The notes beneath the pieces were generated by a model. That model was not told the origin of the DNA, did not search any database, and was given only the letters and a program-made list of their open reading frames with translations. A stretch of 45,000 bases of DNA. Origin: Neocallimastix lanati (nom. inval.). Its lineage: Eukaryota; Neocallimastigomycota; Neocallimastigomycetes; Neocallimastigales; Neocallimastigaceae. Below, piece after piece: positions 13,380 to 23,463 of the stretch (the first letter of the stretch is position 1; every line of letters starts with the position of its first letter). The DNA is taken from assembly GCA_016946835.1 (NCBI GenBank), contig JACVTC010000033.1:1140001-1185000 (forward strand). Direction: 5' to 3'. The position numbers and the translations under genes are program-made.

Positions 13380-13680
13380 TTGCATTTCCCCAAATTGCAT
13401 TTCGCCAGGTTGCATTTCGACAAGTGGCGTAGTATCAAAATGTTGCATTTTGCCAGGTTGCATTTCGACAATTGAAGTATTAATATAAATAAATGAATAA
13501 ATGAATAAATATTAATTCAAAATAATTTTTTTAAAATTGTTTTTATTCGATATTTATAATATTTAATTTTATTTATTGACTTACTCAGTTAATAATTTTC
13601 ATTTTGGCGAAATGCCACATTTTTTAATACGCCACATGCTTTCAAAAATGGCGAAATGCAACCTGGTGAAATACACCACA
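13380..13680. repeat. 15-bp unit cluster with inverted arm (MITE-like)
   Basis: Five 15-bp units of the form TTGCATTTCGCCAGG start at 13380, 13395, 13410, 13443 and 13458. An 18-bp spacer containing GTGGCGTA separates the third and fourth. The same units appear inverted at 13603-13672 (GGCGAAATGCAACCTGG, TACGCCACAT). The two arms flank about 130 bp of AT-rich DNA. This suggests subterminal repeats of a transposon related to 12341-12653. Confidence 0.55.
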
Positions 13681-13828
13681 CCCATAAGGGGGGCATTTAT
13701 ATTCTTACCTGTTAAAGGAAACCCTAACCACCATCTACCGTAAAAACCTTTTGTTCATGAAAAAACCGGAAAATGGTCAAAAGGCGAGGTTGAACCAGAG
13801 CCTTATGTATGATAGTCCGCGGTCTAAC

Positions 13829-13837
13829 AACCAGGAT

Positions 13838-13840
<3 letters not shown>
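13829..13840 (-). repeat. Target-site duplication, 3' side of LINE
   Basis: AACCAGGATAGA, directly next to the poly-T (poly-A on the minus strand). It is identical to 17018-17029. Confidence 0.9.
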
Positions 13841-13873
<33 letters not shown>

Positions 13874-16800
13874 GGCAGCAAACTTGTTTCATCTTTATTA
13901 ATTAAATATTTGATAAAATACATGTAATAAAATAATAAAAAAGAAAAAAAAGATAAAAAAATAAACAAAAAATAAAACACAAAATAAAAATAAAATAATG
14001 GTATAATATATTCTAGTTTCATTTAATTAATATTTGTAAGACTTCACAAGGGCATTATTATACTGAAGTATAATAATTAACTTTGACTTCGCAATGTTAA
14101 TCATAATTTTAAGATACAAAATTATGATCTTCATTGGTTGCGCTAGCCCTGCTGGCCTGTCTTACTGTTTCTTCAGCATTGACGCTCTTGGTAGTAGTAG
14201 TACGATTCGATTTGAACCTATTGAACAAAGACCATTGCTGGCCAATAGCAAGAGGTATAATCGATTGGAGAAGTGCCGCAGTAACCACTAAGAACGGAGT
14301 ATCAGAATAAGCACCTGATTTCATCTGGCACTTAAATAGATCCTTCCATTCCCTTGTACTGTAATTAATACTTCGACCTCCAAGAAGGAAATTAAACACT
14401 TTTTCACACACACTAGAATCAATATACACATTATTTTCAATACTATTACTAACATTACTAAAAATACTATTACTAATATTATTATTACTATTATAATTAT
14501 TACTATTATTACTATTACTATTATCATTATTACTATTAACAATATCATTTGTTAGGTTGCCACGGTAAAAAGCATTATATAAAAATAAAATTTTATCATT
14601 AACTTTACTACGAGTATGATTGAAAAAGGGACAATCAATTAACCAATGACTTATCCATTGTTTATTACTTTTACAACAGGGACAAAAATTAGGACACATT
14701 TGGTCCACTATTTTTGCAGCTTTAGCAATTCTAGCATCTAATCTATATCCGCTTCGTGCTCTCAATAGCCAATAGAAACCATATGAAAGATCAGGATAGT
14801 CATAACAAAGTTTTATAAATTTTGATGTTTCTTCGAATTTGTTTTTGTCATAAAACTCAGCTTTAATAGAATTGATTTTCATATCTCTTTTCCAATAAAA
14901 ATCCTTGATTTTATTATCGTTATTACCTCTTTTCTCTAGTTTACGTTTAAGAGTTCTACTTTCTTTTGTCCATGTATATTTTCTAGATTTTGGAATATTA
15001 TTAACTAAATAGGAAATAATACAATTTGAATTTTTCCATTTATCAAAACATTTGACCTGAGACAAAGCACACTTAGCTGACAATGGAGGAATATGTAAAT
15101 CTTTTGAAATAGAATATACATTAATAAATGATTTGGCTTTTTGTATACCTGCAATCCATCTTAATCCTTTATTAATTAATTTCTGAGTATTATTTGTTCT
15201 CGTTTTATTCGAACCAAGTAAAGGTGCAAAGTAAGAGACTTTACTAAGTACATAAGAGTTAATTATAATCTTCTTAAATGGAATAGGAATTTTGGAATTT
15301 GAAAGAAATTTACTAACAGAAAAGAGAGCTTTAGTTACTTTAGAGTTAAGTAATTTAATAATAGGTTTCAACGATAAGCTTTTATCAAATGGTATACCTA
15401 AATAGGTATAACATTTAGTTATTGGAATTGGTTGACCAGCAAGATAAAAAGTAGGATCTCTTTTATTTTGAAAAAGAGGTGTGTCTGGTCGAATCACCAT
15501 CGTTGCACACTTATTAATTCCAAAATTCATCATATTAAATTTAGCCCATTCATTTACCTTCTTAAGCATTTTTTTCAACTTAGTTCTTGACGGTGCGCAT
15601 AAAACAATATCATCTGCAAAGAGTCCACCACAACATCTAGATTCGCCTAAAGGAATTCCAAGTTCTGAAACATCATTAAAAATGTCATTAATAAAAAGAT
15701 TGAAAAGAATTGGTGATAGTGGACAACCTTGTCTAACTCCTTTCATAATATTAAAAGATTCCGAATATTGATCATCAATTTTAACACTAGCTTTGGATGT
15801 CAAATATAGATTTTTTATAAATTGATAACATTTACCTCTAATACCTAAAGCATCTAATTTATATAAAATATTACCTATTGGAACAGAATCATATGCCTTT
15901 TTTAAATCTAGAAAAGCTAGGTAAGTTTCTTTATTATCATTTTTACGCCTTTGACAAATTTCTCGAATTGAAATAAATAAACTAACACATTCTTCTTTAG
16001 TACGAAATCCAAATTGCTCTGGCCTAATAAAATTATTTTTAAGTCCATATTCTGAAATTCTTTTGGAGACTATTTTCGAAATGAGTTTAATACCATTGTT
16101 AATCAGAGAGATACCTCGATAATTGTCACAATCAGATAGATCATCTCCTTTTTTAGGAATAGATATAATACTTGCTTCATTCCATGAGCTAGGAAATTCT
16201 CCATTCCAAATTCTTGAGTATATCTTCTGTAAACAATTTAAACCAGAAGAAGAATTATTTACTGAATTTTCGTCATCCGGAGGAATTAAAGCTTTATAAA
16301 ATTCAATAGGAATTCCATCCGGGCCTGAAGCTTTAAAATTTGGAGTAGCCAAAATTGCTTCTCTAATTTCTTCTATACTGATGTCTTGATTTATATCCCA
16401 TTCATTGTGTCTCGTATACCTAATTGTTCCATTGGAAAATTTATTATACCATTTGATTAATGCACTATTGATATCAGAATGGCTTGAAGCAAGTTTTTTA
16501 TAGTGATTGTGCCATACTTCTAACTGTTCTTTAGTAGAAGTAGCTAGTTTACCATTTTTGTCCTTTACTGGAGAATTTGACATATTTTTAAATTTATCTA
16601 CTTTTGCTGTTGTTTTAAGCCATTTCCAAGCTTTTTTAGGGTTATGAGATTTCATATATTCACATCCTGTATTAATCCAATGTTGGTATTCAGTTTTCCT
16701 ATAAATATTACACATATGATGAATAATTTTGCACATTCTATTATATTTATCAATTAATTCTTCAAATTCATCTAAATTATGATAAGAACCTCTTCTTTTA

Positions 16801-17017
16801 ATGGATTTATATAATTTCATTTTGAGTTTTTGCAAATTAAATATTTTCTGCGACATATGAAAAAAAGATTTTCGAACTTCTGAAATTGACGTGATATTAA
16901 GTTCCTTAGCAATATTGAATGAAGTTGAAATAAATTTCTTTGAAATATCATCAATACTAATATTAGGATCTGGAATCACTTCCTCTAATACACTAAAATA
17001 GTTGTTGTCAAAAATTG
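13841..17017 (-). mobile_element. 5'-truncated non-LTR (LINE) retrotransposon
   Basis: Read on the minus strand, the insert runs from 17017 to a poly(A) tail of about 30 A at 13841-13870. It is bounded by a perfect 12-bp target-site duplication, AACCAGGATAGA on the plus strand. The 5' end falls in the linker between the endonuclease and reverse-transcriptase domains, so the endonuclease is absent, as is usual for target-primed insertions that end early. Perfect target duplication, long tail and open RT frame indicate a recent insertion. Removing the insert leaves a site that looks partly tRNA-like (see findings). Confidence 0.92.
14109..17015 (-). CDS. LINE ORF2-type reverse transcriptase, lacking endonuclease
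   Basis: Frame open from the truncation point at 17015 to the stop at 14109. If started at GTG 16979 it is 956 residues. No natural start is visible, because the 5' part was lost at insertion. Residue numbers from 16979: RT finger region PKKGDDLSDCDNYRGISLI 276-294; palm motif A LDLKKAYDSV 357-366; GVRQGCPLSP 414-423; catalytic FADD 454-457; a thumb/connection region; then a Cys-rich C-terminal finger CPNFCPCC 762-769 with His778 and Cys783 (zf-RVT type). Catalytic residues are intact. A Ser/Asn-rich insertion around 820-860 comes from an AAT/AGT repeat. The protein would copy LINE RNA at nicked DNA. Without its endonuclease and 5' end this copy is unlikely to be autonomous. Confidence 0.93.
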   Translation of the reverse strand: MFDNNYFSVLEEVIPDPNISIDDISKKFISTSFNIAKELNITSISEVRKSFFHMSQKIFNLQKLKMKLYKSIKRRGSYHNLDEFEELIDKYNRMCKIIHHMCNIYRKTEYQHWINTGCEYMKSHNPKKAWKWLKTTAKVDKFKNMSNSPVKDKNGKLATSTKEQLEVWHNHYKKLASSHSDINSALIKWYNKFSNGTIRYTRHNEWDINQDISIEEIREAILATPNFKASGPDGIPIEFYKALIPPDDENSVNNSSSGLNCLQKIYSRIWNGEFPSSWNEASIISIPKKGDDLSDCDNYRGISLINNGIKLISKIVSKRISEYGLKNNFIRPEQFGFRTKEECVSLFISIREICQRRKNDNKETYLAFLDLKKAYDSVPIGNILYKLDALGIRGKCYQFIKNLYLTSKASVKIDDQYSESFNIMKGVRQGCPLSPILFNLFINDIFNDVSELGIPLGESRCCGGLFADDIVLCAPSRTKLKKMLKKVNEWAKFNMMNFGINKCATMVIRPDTPLFQNKRDPTFYLAGQPIPITKCYTYLGIPFDKSLSLKPIIKLLNSKVTKALFSVSKFLSNSKIPIPFKKIIINSYVLSKVSYFAPLLGSNKTRTNNTQKLINKGLRWIAGIQKAKSFINVYSISKDLHIPPLSAKCALSQVKCFDKWKNSNCIISYLVNNIPKSRKYTWTKESRTLKRKLEKRGNNDNKIKDFYWKRDMKINSIKAEFYDKNKFEETSKFIKLCYDYPDLSYGFYWLLRARSGYRLDARIAKAAKIVDQMCPNFCPCCKSNKQWISHWLIDCPFFNHTRSKVNDKILFLYNAFYRGNLTNDIVNSNNDNSNSNNSNNYNSNNNISNSIFSNVSNSIENNVYIDSSVCEKVFNFLLGGRSINYSTREWKDLFKCQMKSGAYSDTPFLVVTAALLQSIIPLAIGQQWSLFNRFKSNRTTTTKSVNAEETVRQASRASATNEDHNFVS

Positions 17018-17040
17018 AACCAGGATAGAGCCTGGTTCAA
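17013..17040. repeat. Short inverted repeat at the 5' end of the LINE, including the second target duplication
   Basis: TTGAACCAGG and its reverse complement CCTGGTTCAA flank a 6-base loop. 17018-17029 is the second copy of the 12-bp duplication. The same word GTTGAACCAG lies at 13789-13798, beyond the other end of the insert. Confidence 0.8.
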
Positions 17041-17880
17041 CTATTTTATGATGAAAAAAAAATAAGATCATCAATCACAATATTAATAATATTAGAATGA
17101 AATATTGTATATTTACTTTTCATTCTTTCATCTTATTAATTTGGATGAATTGTAAAATTAATAAGGATTTTTATAGATTAAAATATTATTGAAAATTAAT
17201 AAGAATTTTATTAATTAATCATTTTATTACCTTTGTTAATAAGGATTGTTAAAATAAAATCTATTTAACTTTCTTATTAAATCAAGTAATAAAGTTATTT
17301 TATGTCTATATTCATAAGTAAAATTTACTTAAATTTATTTTTTATGGACATTTTACTAATAAGGATAAATATAGTAATTATTTTATTATTTTTTCTTCTT
17401 ATTAATGAATCATTAATAAGGGTGATTTATTATTCATTTAATGTTCATTTTAGTAACTACTTAGTTAGTAAGATTTTAGTTGACAATATTTTTTCATTCT
17501 TCTTATTAATTTTTAAGTAAATAAATAAATAAATAAAATAAAATTCATTCTTATTTTTTATACAATACATTTTCACATTTTTTTTTATATATAATAAATT
17601 TAATAAAGTAAATTGGTGGTTTAATATTATTATAAAAGAAAAATATATTACAATATATAACATTACAATATAATACTTATATAATATATTATATAAAGTT
17701 GAATTATTTTAATTATTGTTATTAATTTATTCCACTATTTATTTTATTTATCATTTTAAATAATATTTAACTCATAGATTTAAAGAATGAATAAATAAAT
17801 TAGTAAAATAAATTTATTAGATAATAAAATAATGTAAAATAATGATAAAAAAAAAAAAGTTATATAAATTTATAATAAAC
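17041..17880. other. AT-rich region with repeated TTAATAAGGA-like words
   Basis: No gene seen. Between about 17130 and 17520 the word TTAATAAG (often TTAATAAGGA) or its complement CTTATTAA occurs about nine times in both orientations (for example near 17132, 17157, 17196, 17236, 17271, 17358, 17398, 17413, 17500). The short open frames here are of the composition expected by chance. Confidence 0.4.
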
Positions 17881-18660
17881 TTCCTTTTATTTATATTGCA
17901 ATAGTGCCTAAAGTATTTTTTAAATGTCATTGAAGTCAATATTAGCGTCGAATTCATAGTTGTCATCATAATTTTCAGCTGCAATAAAATTAAGTGATTT
18001 TTCCTCATTATGGGTTTTATTGTTTTATTTTTGTTTATTTCTCATTTTCACTTTAACTTTCACCTACACTGGAGGATTCTTCCTTTGAATAACGTTTTTC
18101 TTTTCTTGTTATATCTAAACTCTTTAGTAGTAGTATGCCCTTTCTTTTCTCAAATGTAATAATATTTAGTATTGTGGATTTTATATCCATCTTTAAAAAA
18201 ATAATTATTATTCTTTTAATTTTTTCTGTTTGTTATATTTCTAAATTAAGTTTATTGAAGTTTCATCTTCATTATTTTGAGTACCATTATGAACAAGATA
18301 TTGATTTAAATATTCTTCTATTAATTTTGAATCTCCTGCATATAATTTAAAAGTGACTTTATTATTTATTTCATTAAAGAATCTTTCAGTAGTGTGTTGG
18401 ATGAATAAAGGATTTTGCATATAAAGATAGGGAGTTTTACATAATTTTTACTTTTTTTAATTCACCGATGTTAGAAACAGTATCTTCCATTGCTTTAAAC
18501 ATTTCTTTTATTTAATTGATTCGCCTTTAATTTAAGTAATTTATCCATCCACTCTTGTAGTACAACTGCTTTATCCTTTTTATATAGGGATATTAGTTTG
18601 TTCATTACTTCAAATAAGTTTTTCTATATTAAATGCCTTAAATTATTTATTATTAAAATA
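17881..18660 (-). pseudogene. Decayed gene fragments, unidentified
   Basis: On the minus strand several stretches of normal protein composition appear in different frames, separated by stops and shifts. Near 18640-18530: LISLYKKDKAVVLQEWMDKL. Near 18510-18465: FKAMEDTVSNIGELKK. Near 18420-18260: TERFFNEINNKVTFKLYAGD followed by SKLIEEYLNQYLVHNG. Near 18010-17925: an acidic segment NFIAAENYDDNYEFDANIDF. I do not recognise the family. The order and shared strand suggest one ancestral gene broken by indels, possibly the cargo of a transposon. Confidence 0.5.
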
Positions 18661-19263
18661 ATTTAAGTTAAAAGAATGCTTTAAATTATTTATTATTTAA
18701 ATAATTTGAGTTTATTCAGTTTATTTTTACCTTTCAATATTCTCTTTTCAATCAATTTTAATTTGAGGTCTGAATCTCACGTCATATTCATTATATTCAA
18801 GGCGCTGGGTACTAGAGTACTCCTTCTACACTAGATACTACATACTAATTCGAAGGTAAGGTCATCTACATTCCTCGCACATCGTTAGTTCCTTTGCATC
18901 TTTAACTCCTCTAAGAACTTGTAAAAGTTATAAAGGTTTTTTTTATTAAATTTACTAGAAAGTATTAAAAATAAGTTAATATTAAACATGTTAACCTCTG
19001 GTAAATATTTAAAAGTTTATTATGTTTATAACAAATTTATTAAAAAATGATATAAAATAGTATAAATGACAAAATATATTGACTAGTAGTATTATGATAG
19101 TGTTTTGATAGTAAAAATATTGTCAAACAACATCTTAGTAAATATGTTATAAACACTACTATAATACAAACTATGTTATAATTATTACTGAGTCTTCAAT
19201 GAACCTTGAAAAAAAAAAAAAAAGGAAAAAAAAAGTTAACAAAAGAAAAGAATTGTATATTAA
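18661..19263. other. No gene seen; small GC-richer patch
   Basis: AT-rich DNA with a patch of ordinary composition at about 18765-18915 (GGCGCTGGGTACTAGAGTAC). It contains no open frame or tRNA fold that I could find. Confidence 0.4.
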
Positions 19264-19527
<264 letters not shown>

Positions 19528-19773
19528 TATTAGAAAATAAGATTTATATCTTATTAAGTTAACTTTATTAATTATGAAGAGTTACATGTTTCTATATTGA
19601 TTTTATATAGATTAAGGCTTATGTAAAATGGGAACAAATTACGTGTATTTATATATCTTAAATGTGGCTTAACAATATTAGTAATAACTTAATACATGAA
19701 TATTCTAAGAACTATTACATTAGTAATGTATTATTAATTATTAGTAATTTAACTATATTCACATATTCTAACA
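19528..19773 (-). repeat. 3' LTR of element A
   Basis: 246 bp. It differs from 23464-23709 at two bases (ACGTG/ACATG and AACTTA/AACATA contexts). It is flanked on the left directly by the AAT array. Confidence 0.95.
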
Positions 19774-19783
19774 TTCCCTCTTA
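19774..19783 (-). other. Polypurine tract of element A
   Basis: On the minus strand AAGAGGGAA immediately precedes the 3' LTR start TGTTAG. Element B has AAGGGGGAA in the matching position (25084-25092). Confidence 0.85.
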
Positions 19784-20083
19784 AACCTAATTATTCAGTA
19801 ATGAATAAATTGGTTTACTAGTAAATATGTGTATACAAAAATATTCTATTTTATAATATTATTCACTTGATATTATTAAACTATAAATTATTTCTTTTCT
19901 AACCTAACTTCACTTTTTCATAAATACAATAATCTTACATTATATTAATTCTTTAATTTAATTTAAATATTGCTAAAATAATTTCTTTAATATACTTATA
20001 ATCTAATTATTTCCCTCTAGAACTAAATATTTAATATTAATACACCACTTATACTAGATGTACCTAAAACATCTCTTATCATT

Positions 20084-21492
20084 ATGGTCTATATACCATT
20101 TATATGATGGAAACCTTCCTCTTGAAGGGTGATATTATACCATCTCAATCTGTGAATACCTCTTATGTATTAGGATTTACATCACTTCCAATCATAATCC
20201 GCTTTTCTAGATAAGCGCTAACTCTTATATATTTTCGCTTTATAGCTTTAGCGATAACTATTACAACAAATCCTTAATTATATATATCGGTGTACTTTAT
20301 AAACCATAATCTTTGGTTATTAAATATGATTTCATTCATAGTTAATTATATTATTCTAGCCATTTAAACTTATTAAGTAAATAATATAAATTGTCTTATA
20401 ATTGATAATGATTCAACATTTCAATTAATTTCTTCTTGTAGGTTAATTTTTGTTAATTTTCACTATTAGGCTAATGTATAATTTAGTCATTTAAGTATCT
20501 TGAGAAATATTAGTCTTATCATGTAAATTAATTACTATTTTAGTTTTCTTCTTTTTAATATTTTAAATCTTCTTCTCTATTAAATTATTTTTAGTTACTG
20601 AATGATATCCTAAAAAAAATTTTCCTGTAAGTTAACTTATAATTTATGTTATCTCATATTCGTTTATGTTCTTAATTTAAATTTTAATATATGATCATTA
20701 TCCCCCTCAAATCTAAAAATTTTAGAAGTAAATATTTAGATTTGAACATATATGAAAAATATCAGTAAATAAATATTGCCAAATAAACAACATACTATAC
20801 GTGATAGTATTCAGAAATATGATGATATATGTAAATATCTTCAATTATTAGTATATGTACAATTGTAAACTATCAGTACGGTAAAAAAAAATATTTACCA
20901 ATTGGTCGTTCGAAAAAAAAATTACATAATATTTAAAGGTAATATGAGGAGTCTTACTACAATCACCGCTTCTGTAATAAGTCGGCATCACTAACATTCT
21001 ACGAATGTTATATCATCGTCATCATAATTTTAATGGAGCCCTTTCACAAAAGGTGTTATACCACAGTCGATGGAACCCTATCTAGTATATATAGGTCTTA
21101 CACCATCCTTCATAATTCTTAATATCTATTATCAATATGTAAAACTTATTTCACGCTAAGTTAAACCATGATATATTATTTTAATAAAATTGAATATACC
21201 CATTTCACGCTAGGTATCCAATTAACTTCAAATTACATAATAAAATTGAAGAACATGCTTATTTCAAGTATAGCATTTCTTTCATAAATATGACGTCCTT
21301 CTATTAAAATTGTAGAATATGCTTATTTCACGCTAAGCATTTCTTTCATAAATGACGTCCTTCTTTTTAAAAATTATAGAATATGCTCATTTCACGCTAA
21401 GCATTTCTATTTAATTTATAAATATGTACTTATATTAATACTAATTAGTACTTTGTGACATCCTCCTTCGATAATCCGCTTTCTAGTTAAGC
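20084..21492 (-). repeat. Series of short stem-loops in the non-coding part of element A
   Basis: At least twelve small perfect or near-perfect hairpins: 20084-20099, 20114-20128, 20155-20171, 20200-20217, 20235-20254, 20992-21010 (8-bp stem), 21040-21053, 21077-21095, then five related ones at 21143-21162, 21196-21217, 21255-21276, 21319-21340 and 21383-21404, and another at 21478-21492. Four of the five have the loop TTTCACGC on the plus strand (GCGTGAAA in the element's sense). Their stems differ but stay paired: AACTTA/TAAGTT, ATGCTTA/TAAGCAT, and ATACCCA/TAGGTAT with one mismatch. Element B has the same loop at 24625-24644 with a stem kept by one G-U pair. Confidence 0.75.
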
Positions 21493-21857
21493 AGTAACTA
21501 TTAAATTATTCGGATATAAAAATTATAAATATATATTGAAATCTATACTTCTCAGTACAGCAATATTTTTAGTTGATTGTAATACAATATTTGAGGGATA
21601 GATTAACTATATGTTCATCATATTATTTATCTTTAACAAGTAGTCTGATATTTTTCTTCTATTTTTTATAAGTCATTATTTCCTTCATGCATTTCACTAT
21701 TTCTCTTAGAATATCATTCCTTTTCAGATTTAATTTTTTCTCTAATAATACCTGCGATATATGACTAATAAACATATCAAGCGTAATGAACTAAAAATCA
21801 CCTTTCTTTAATTTACCATCACATTCATCCTCATCATTACAAAATATGAATTAAACC

Positions 21858-22292
21858 AATTTTGGGAACAATAACATAATGCTTCTCTTCATTTTGTTCA
21901 ATTAAAGTATGTAACACAGCGGAATGTTCAACAAGTGATAAATAAATATTTGCATTTAATTCAATAATATCATCTGAAATAACTAAATGAATTTCATCTT
22001 AATCCGGAGGTGGAATGAAACTATCTAATTTTATATTTGGATTAACTAAAGTAGAATCACCATTTGCCTAAAAAGTCCATTCATTATTCATTTGTACTTA
22101 ACCCATGAATAACATAATTTAAGAGATGTATAATTTTTGATAGTATATACTTGTCTATTATAATCAATAATCTTGTTATCTACGAAAAAGGGAGTATCCA
22201 TGAATATCAGCATATTATACAAATTCACTAATGGAATGTTCAAACAAAGAATCTGGTTTTGCCTTATCGGTAAACATCACAACGGCAATTTA
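21858..22292 (-). pseudogene. Glycosyltransferase-like fragment carried by element A
   Basis: Read on the minus strand with several stops and frameshifts. The pieces in order are VVMFTDKAKPDSLFEHSISE, YADIHGYSLF, then ANGDSTLVNPNIKLDSFIPP, then DEIHLVISDDIIELNANIYL, then EWS-like and HYVIVPK pieces. This order, with an A-(D/N)-G-D acidic motif, then N-P-(N/D)-I-x-L, then an N-A-N/G segment, resembles nucleotide-sugar galactosyl/mannosyltransferases of the GT34 (GMA12/MNN10) type. The first acidic residue of the DxD motif reads Asn here. Homology is judged by eye. The fragment is not functional. Confidence 0.5.
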
Positions 22293-22307
22293 GGCTTTTT
22301 GAAAGCA

Positions 22308-22641
22308 TTTTATCTTCAACATATTGGTATGAAACTTCCATGTAAACTTGAATAACAGGACATGTTTATTTATAAAGAGCAGTAGATGGTTTAATATAAC
22401 AATAATGCTTATTTTCACAAAGATTTTTAATATCAGTTACTAGTTGACTTTCACATTTATTTTTCTTTGGTTATATTAAAAAATATATCAGAAAATTTAT
22501 TATCATATTCACTTATTGAACAAGTTTCTTTATCACCAACTCTTCTTCCAAAAAGATATCATGTATTTTAATAGCATAACCTACTGGACAAGAAATTTTA
22601 TTTCCTTCTATTGATTCTGGTAGTACAAAAATTCTTACACC
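22308..22641 (-). pseudogene. SUEL-type (galactose/rhamnose-binding) lectin domain fragment in element A
   Basis: On the minus strand the pieces run FVLPESIEGNKISCPVGYAI, KIHDIF, then (after a one-base shift in a T run) GRRVGDKETCSISEYDNKFS, then KCESQLVTDIKNLCENKHYC, then YIKPSTALYK and TCPVIQVYMEVSYQY. The Cys/Gly pattern (I-S-C-P-x-G, G-R, T-C, K-x-C-E-S, L-C-x-x-K-x-x-C, C-P, V-Y-M-E-V-S-Y) fits the Gal_Lectin/SUEL family. At least one frameshift and stops upstream make it a pseudogene. It lies just 5' of the glycosyltransferase-like segment, so both may come from one captured host gene. Confidence 0.65.
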
Positions 22642-23448
22642 ACAAAATTATGAAGTTATTATTGGTAATTATGCAATATATTTTTTTTTTTTAGGTTCAA
22701 TAGTTTCTTCATTTTCATTATCTGGTAAAATCATCGAAAATAAATCAAAAGAATTTTTTATCTCTTTTCTCTCCATCATTAAATTCATAATACTTTCCTA
22801 TAAAGTTTATTATCTTTCGATGAACTATTATTTTCTTCGTCTTTATTTTCTTCTTTATTTTCTTCATCTTTATTTTCTATCCTTCTAAATTTTATGAATA
22901 TCAATTCATAAAGTTAAAATATTTCTAATAATTCATTTCGTTAAAAGAAAATTTTCTTTAATTTCAGATTTGGAATTATTTCAATTATTCTTATTTAATT
23001 TAATTTAAAATTTCAATTTCGAAATTTCAAATCTCCAAAAAAAAAAAAATTTCTTGACTTTAACTATAACCAGTTGTTAATACTATCCATATCATTATCC
23101 ATATTGTTAATGAGAATATTTACTTTTCTAAAATATTCAATTGCCTTTTTATTTTCATTAGCTTTATGTAGTGTAATCCTTCAAAATTAATTAAACTCCT
23201 TGCGAAGAAATATTCTATATGGTTTTCAGCGGCACTTCAAATTTCCAAAATTTTGGATTTCAATTTTAGTTCTTAAAATAGTTTCATAAGATATAGCATA
23301 AAATTAAATCTTGATTTATAAGGGTTAGAATTTCAATAATTTTCTCCTTTTGATATAATAGTATTGCCTGGCACAGGATTCATCTTTCAGAGAATCCTCT
23401 TAAGGTCAATGAGAGTCAATGAGTGTTGATTAGACTCTTTAAGAGTCA
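22642..23448 (-). pseudogene. 5' internal region of element A with degenerate coding pieces
   Basis: From the primer-binding site leftwards: a leader with repeated GACTCT words, an ATG reading MNPVPGNTIISKGENY then a stop, a helical piece KANENKKAIEYFRKVNILIN near 23150-23090, and an acidic Asp/Glu/Asn/Lys stretch near 22870-22820 leading towards the lectin fragment. The first piece might be a gag remnant and the rest captured gene. I cannot decide. Confidence 0.35.
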
Positions 23449-23463
23449 ATGAGACTCTTAATC
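23449..23463 (-). other. Primer-binding site of element A, complementary to tRNA-Lys(CUU) anticodon arm
   Basis: GATTAAGAGTCTCAT on the minus strand, with no gap after the LTR. The plus strand reads ATGAGACTCTTAATC, which is the anticodon arm (about positions 26-40) of eukaryotic tRNA-Lys(CUU) as I know it. A GACTCTT downstream can pair with AAGAGTC of the site to form a local hairpin. Confidence 0.75.

Noticed and set aside
13238-13432. Small open frame with AFRQV pentapeptide repeats
   Set aside because: The repeats are the 15-bp DNA units of the MITE-like cluster, which also occur inverted and outside the frame; coding use is unlikely.
17302-18350. Short hydrophobic open frames (72, 68, 63 and 71 codons)
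   Set aside because: Composition of AT-rich random sequence (Ile, Leu, Phe, Tyr); no conservation signal visible.
20084-21492. CRISPR-like array from repeated hairpins
   Set aside because: Irregular spacing, eukaryotic context, and hairpins differ in stems; explained better as retroelement RNA structure.
22173-22355. Plus-strand 60-codon open frame in element A
   Set aside because: Antisense to the lectin/transferase-like minus-strand sequence.
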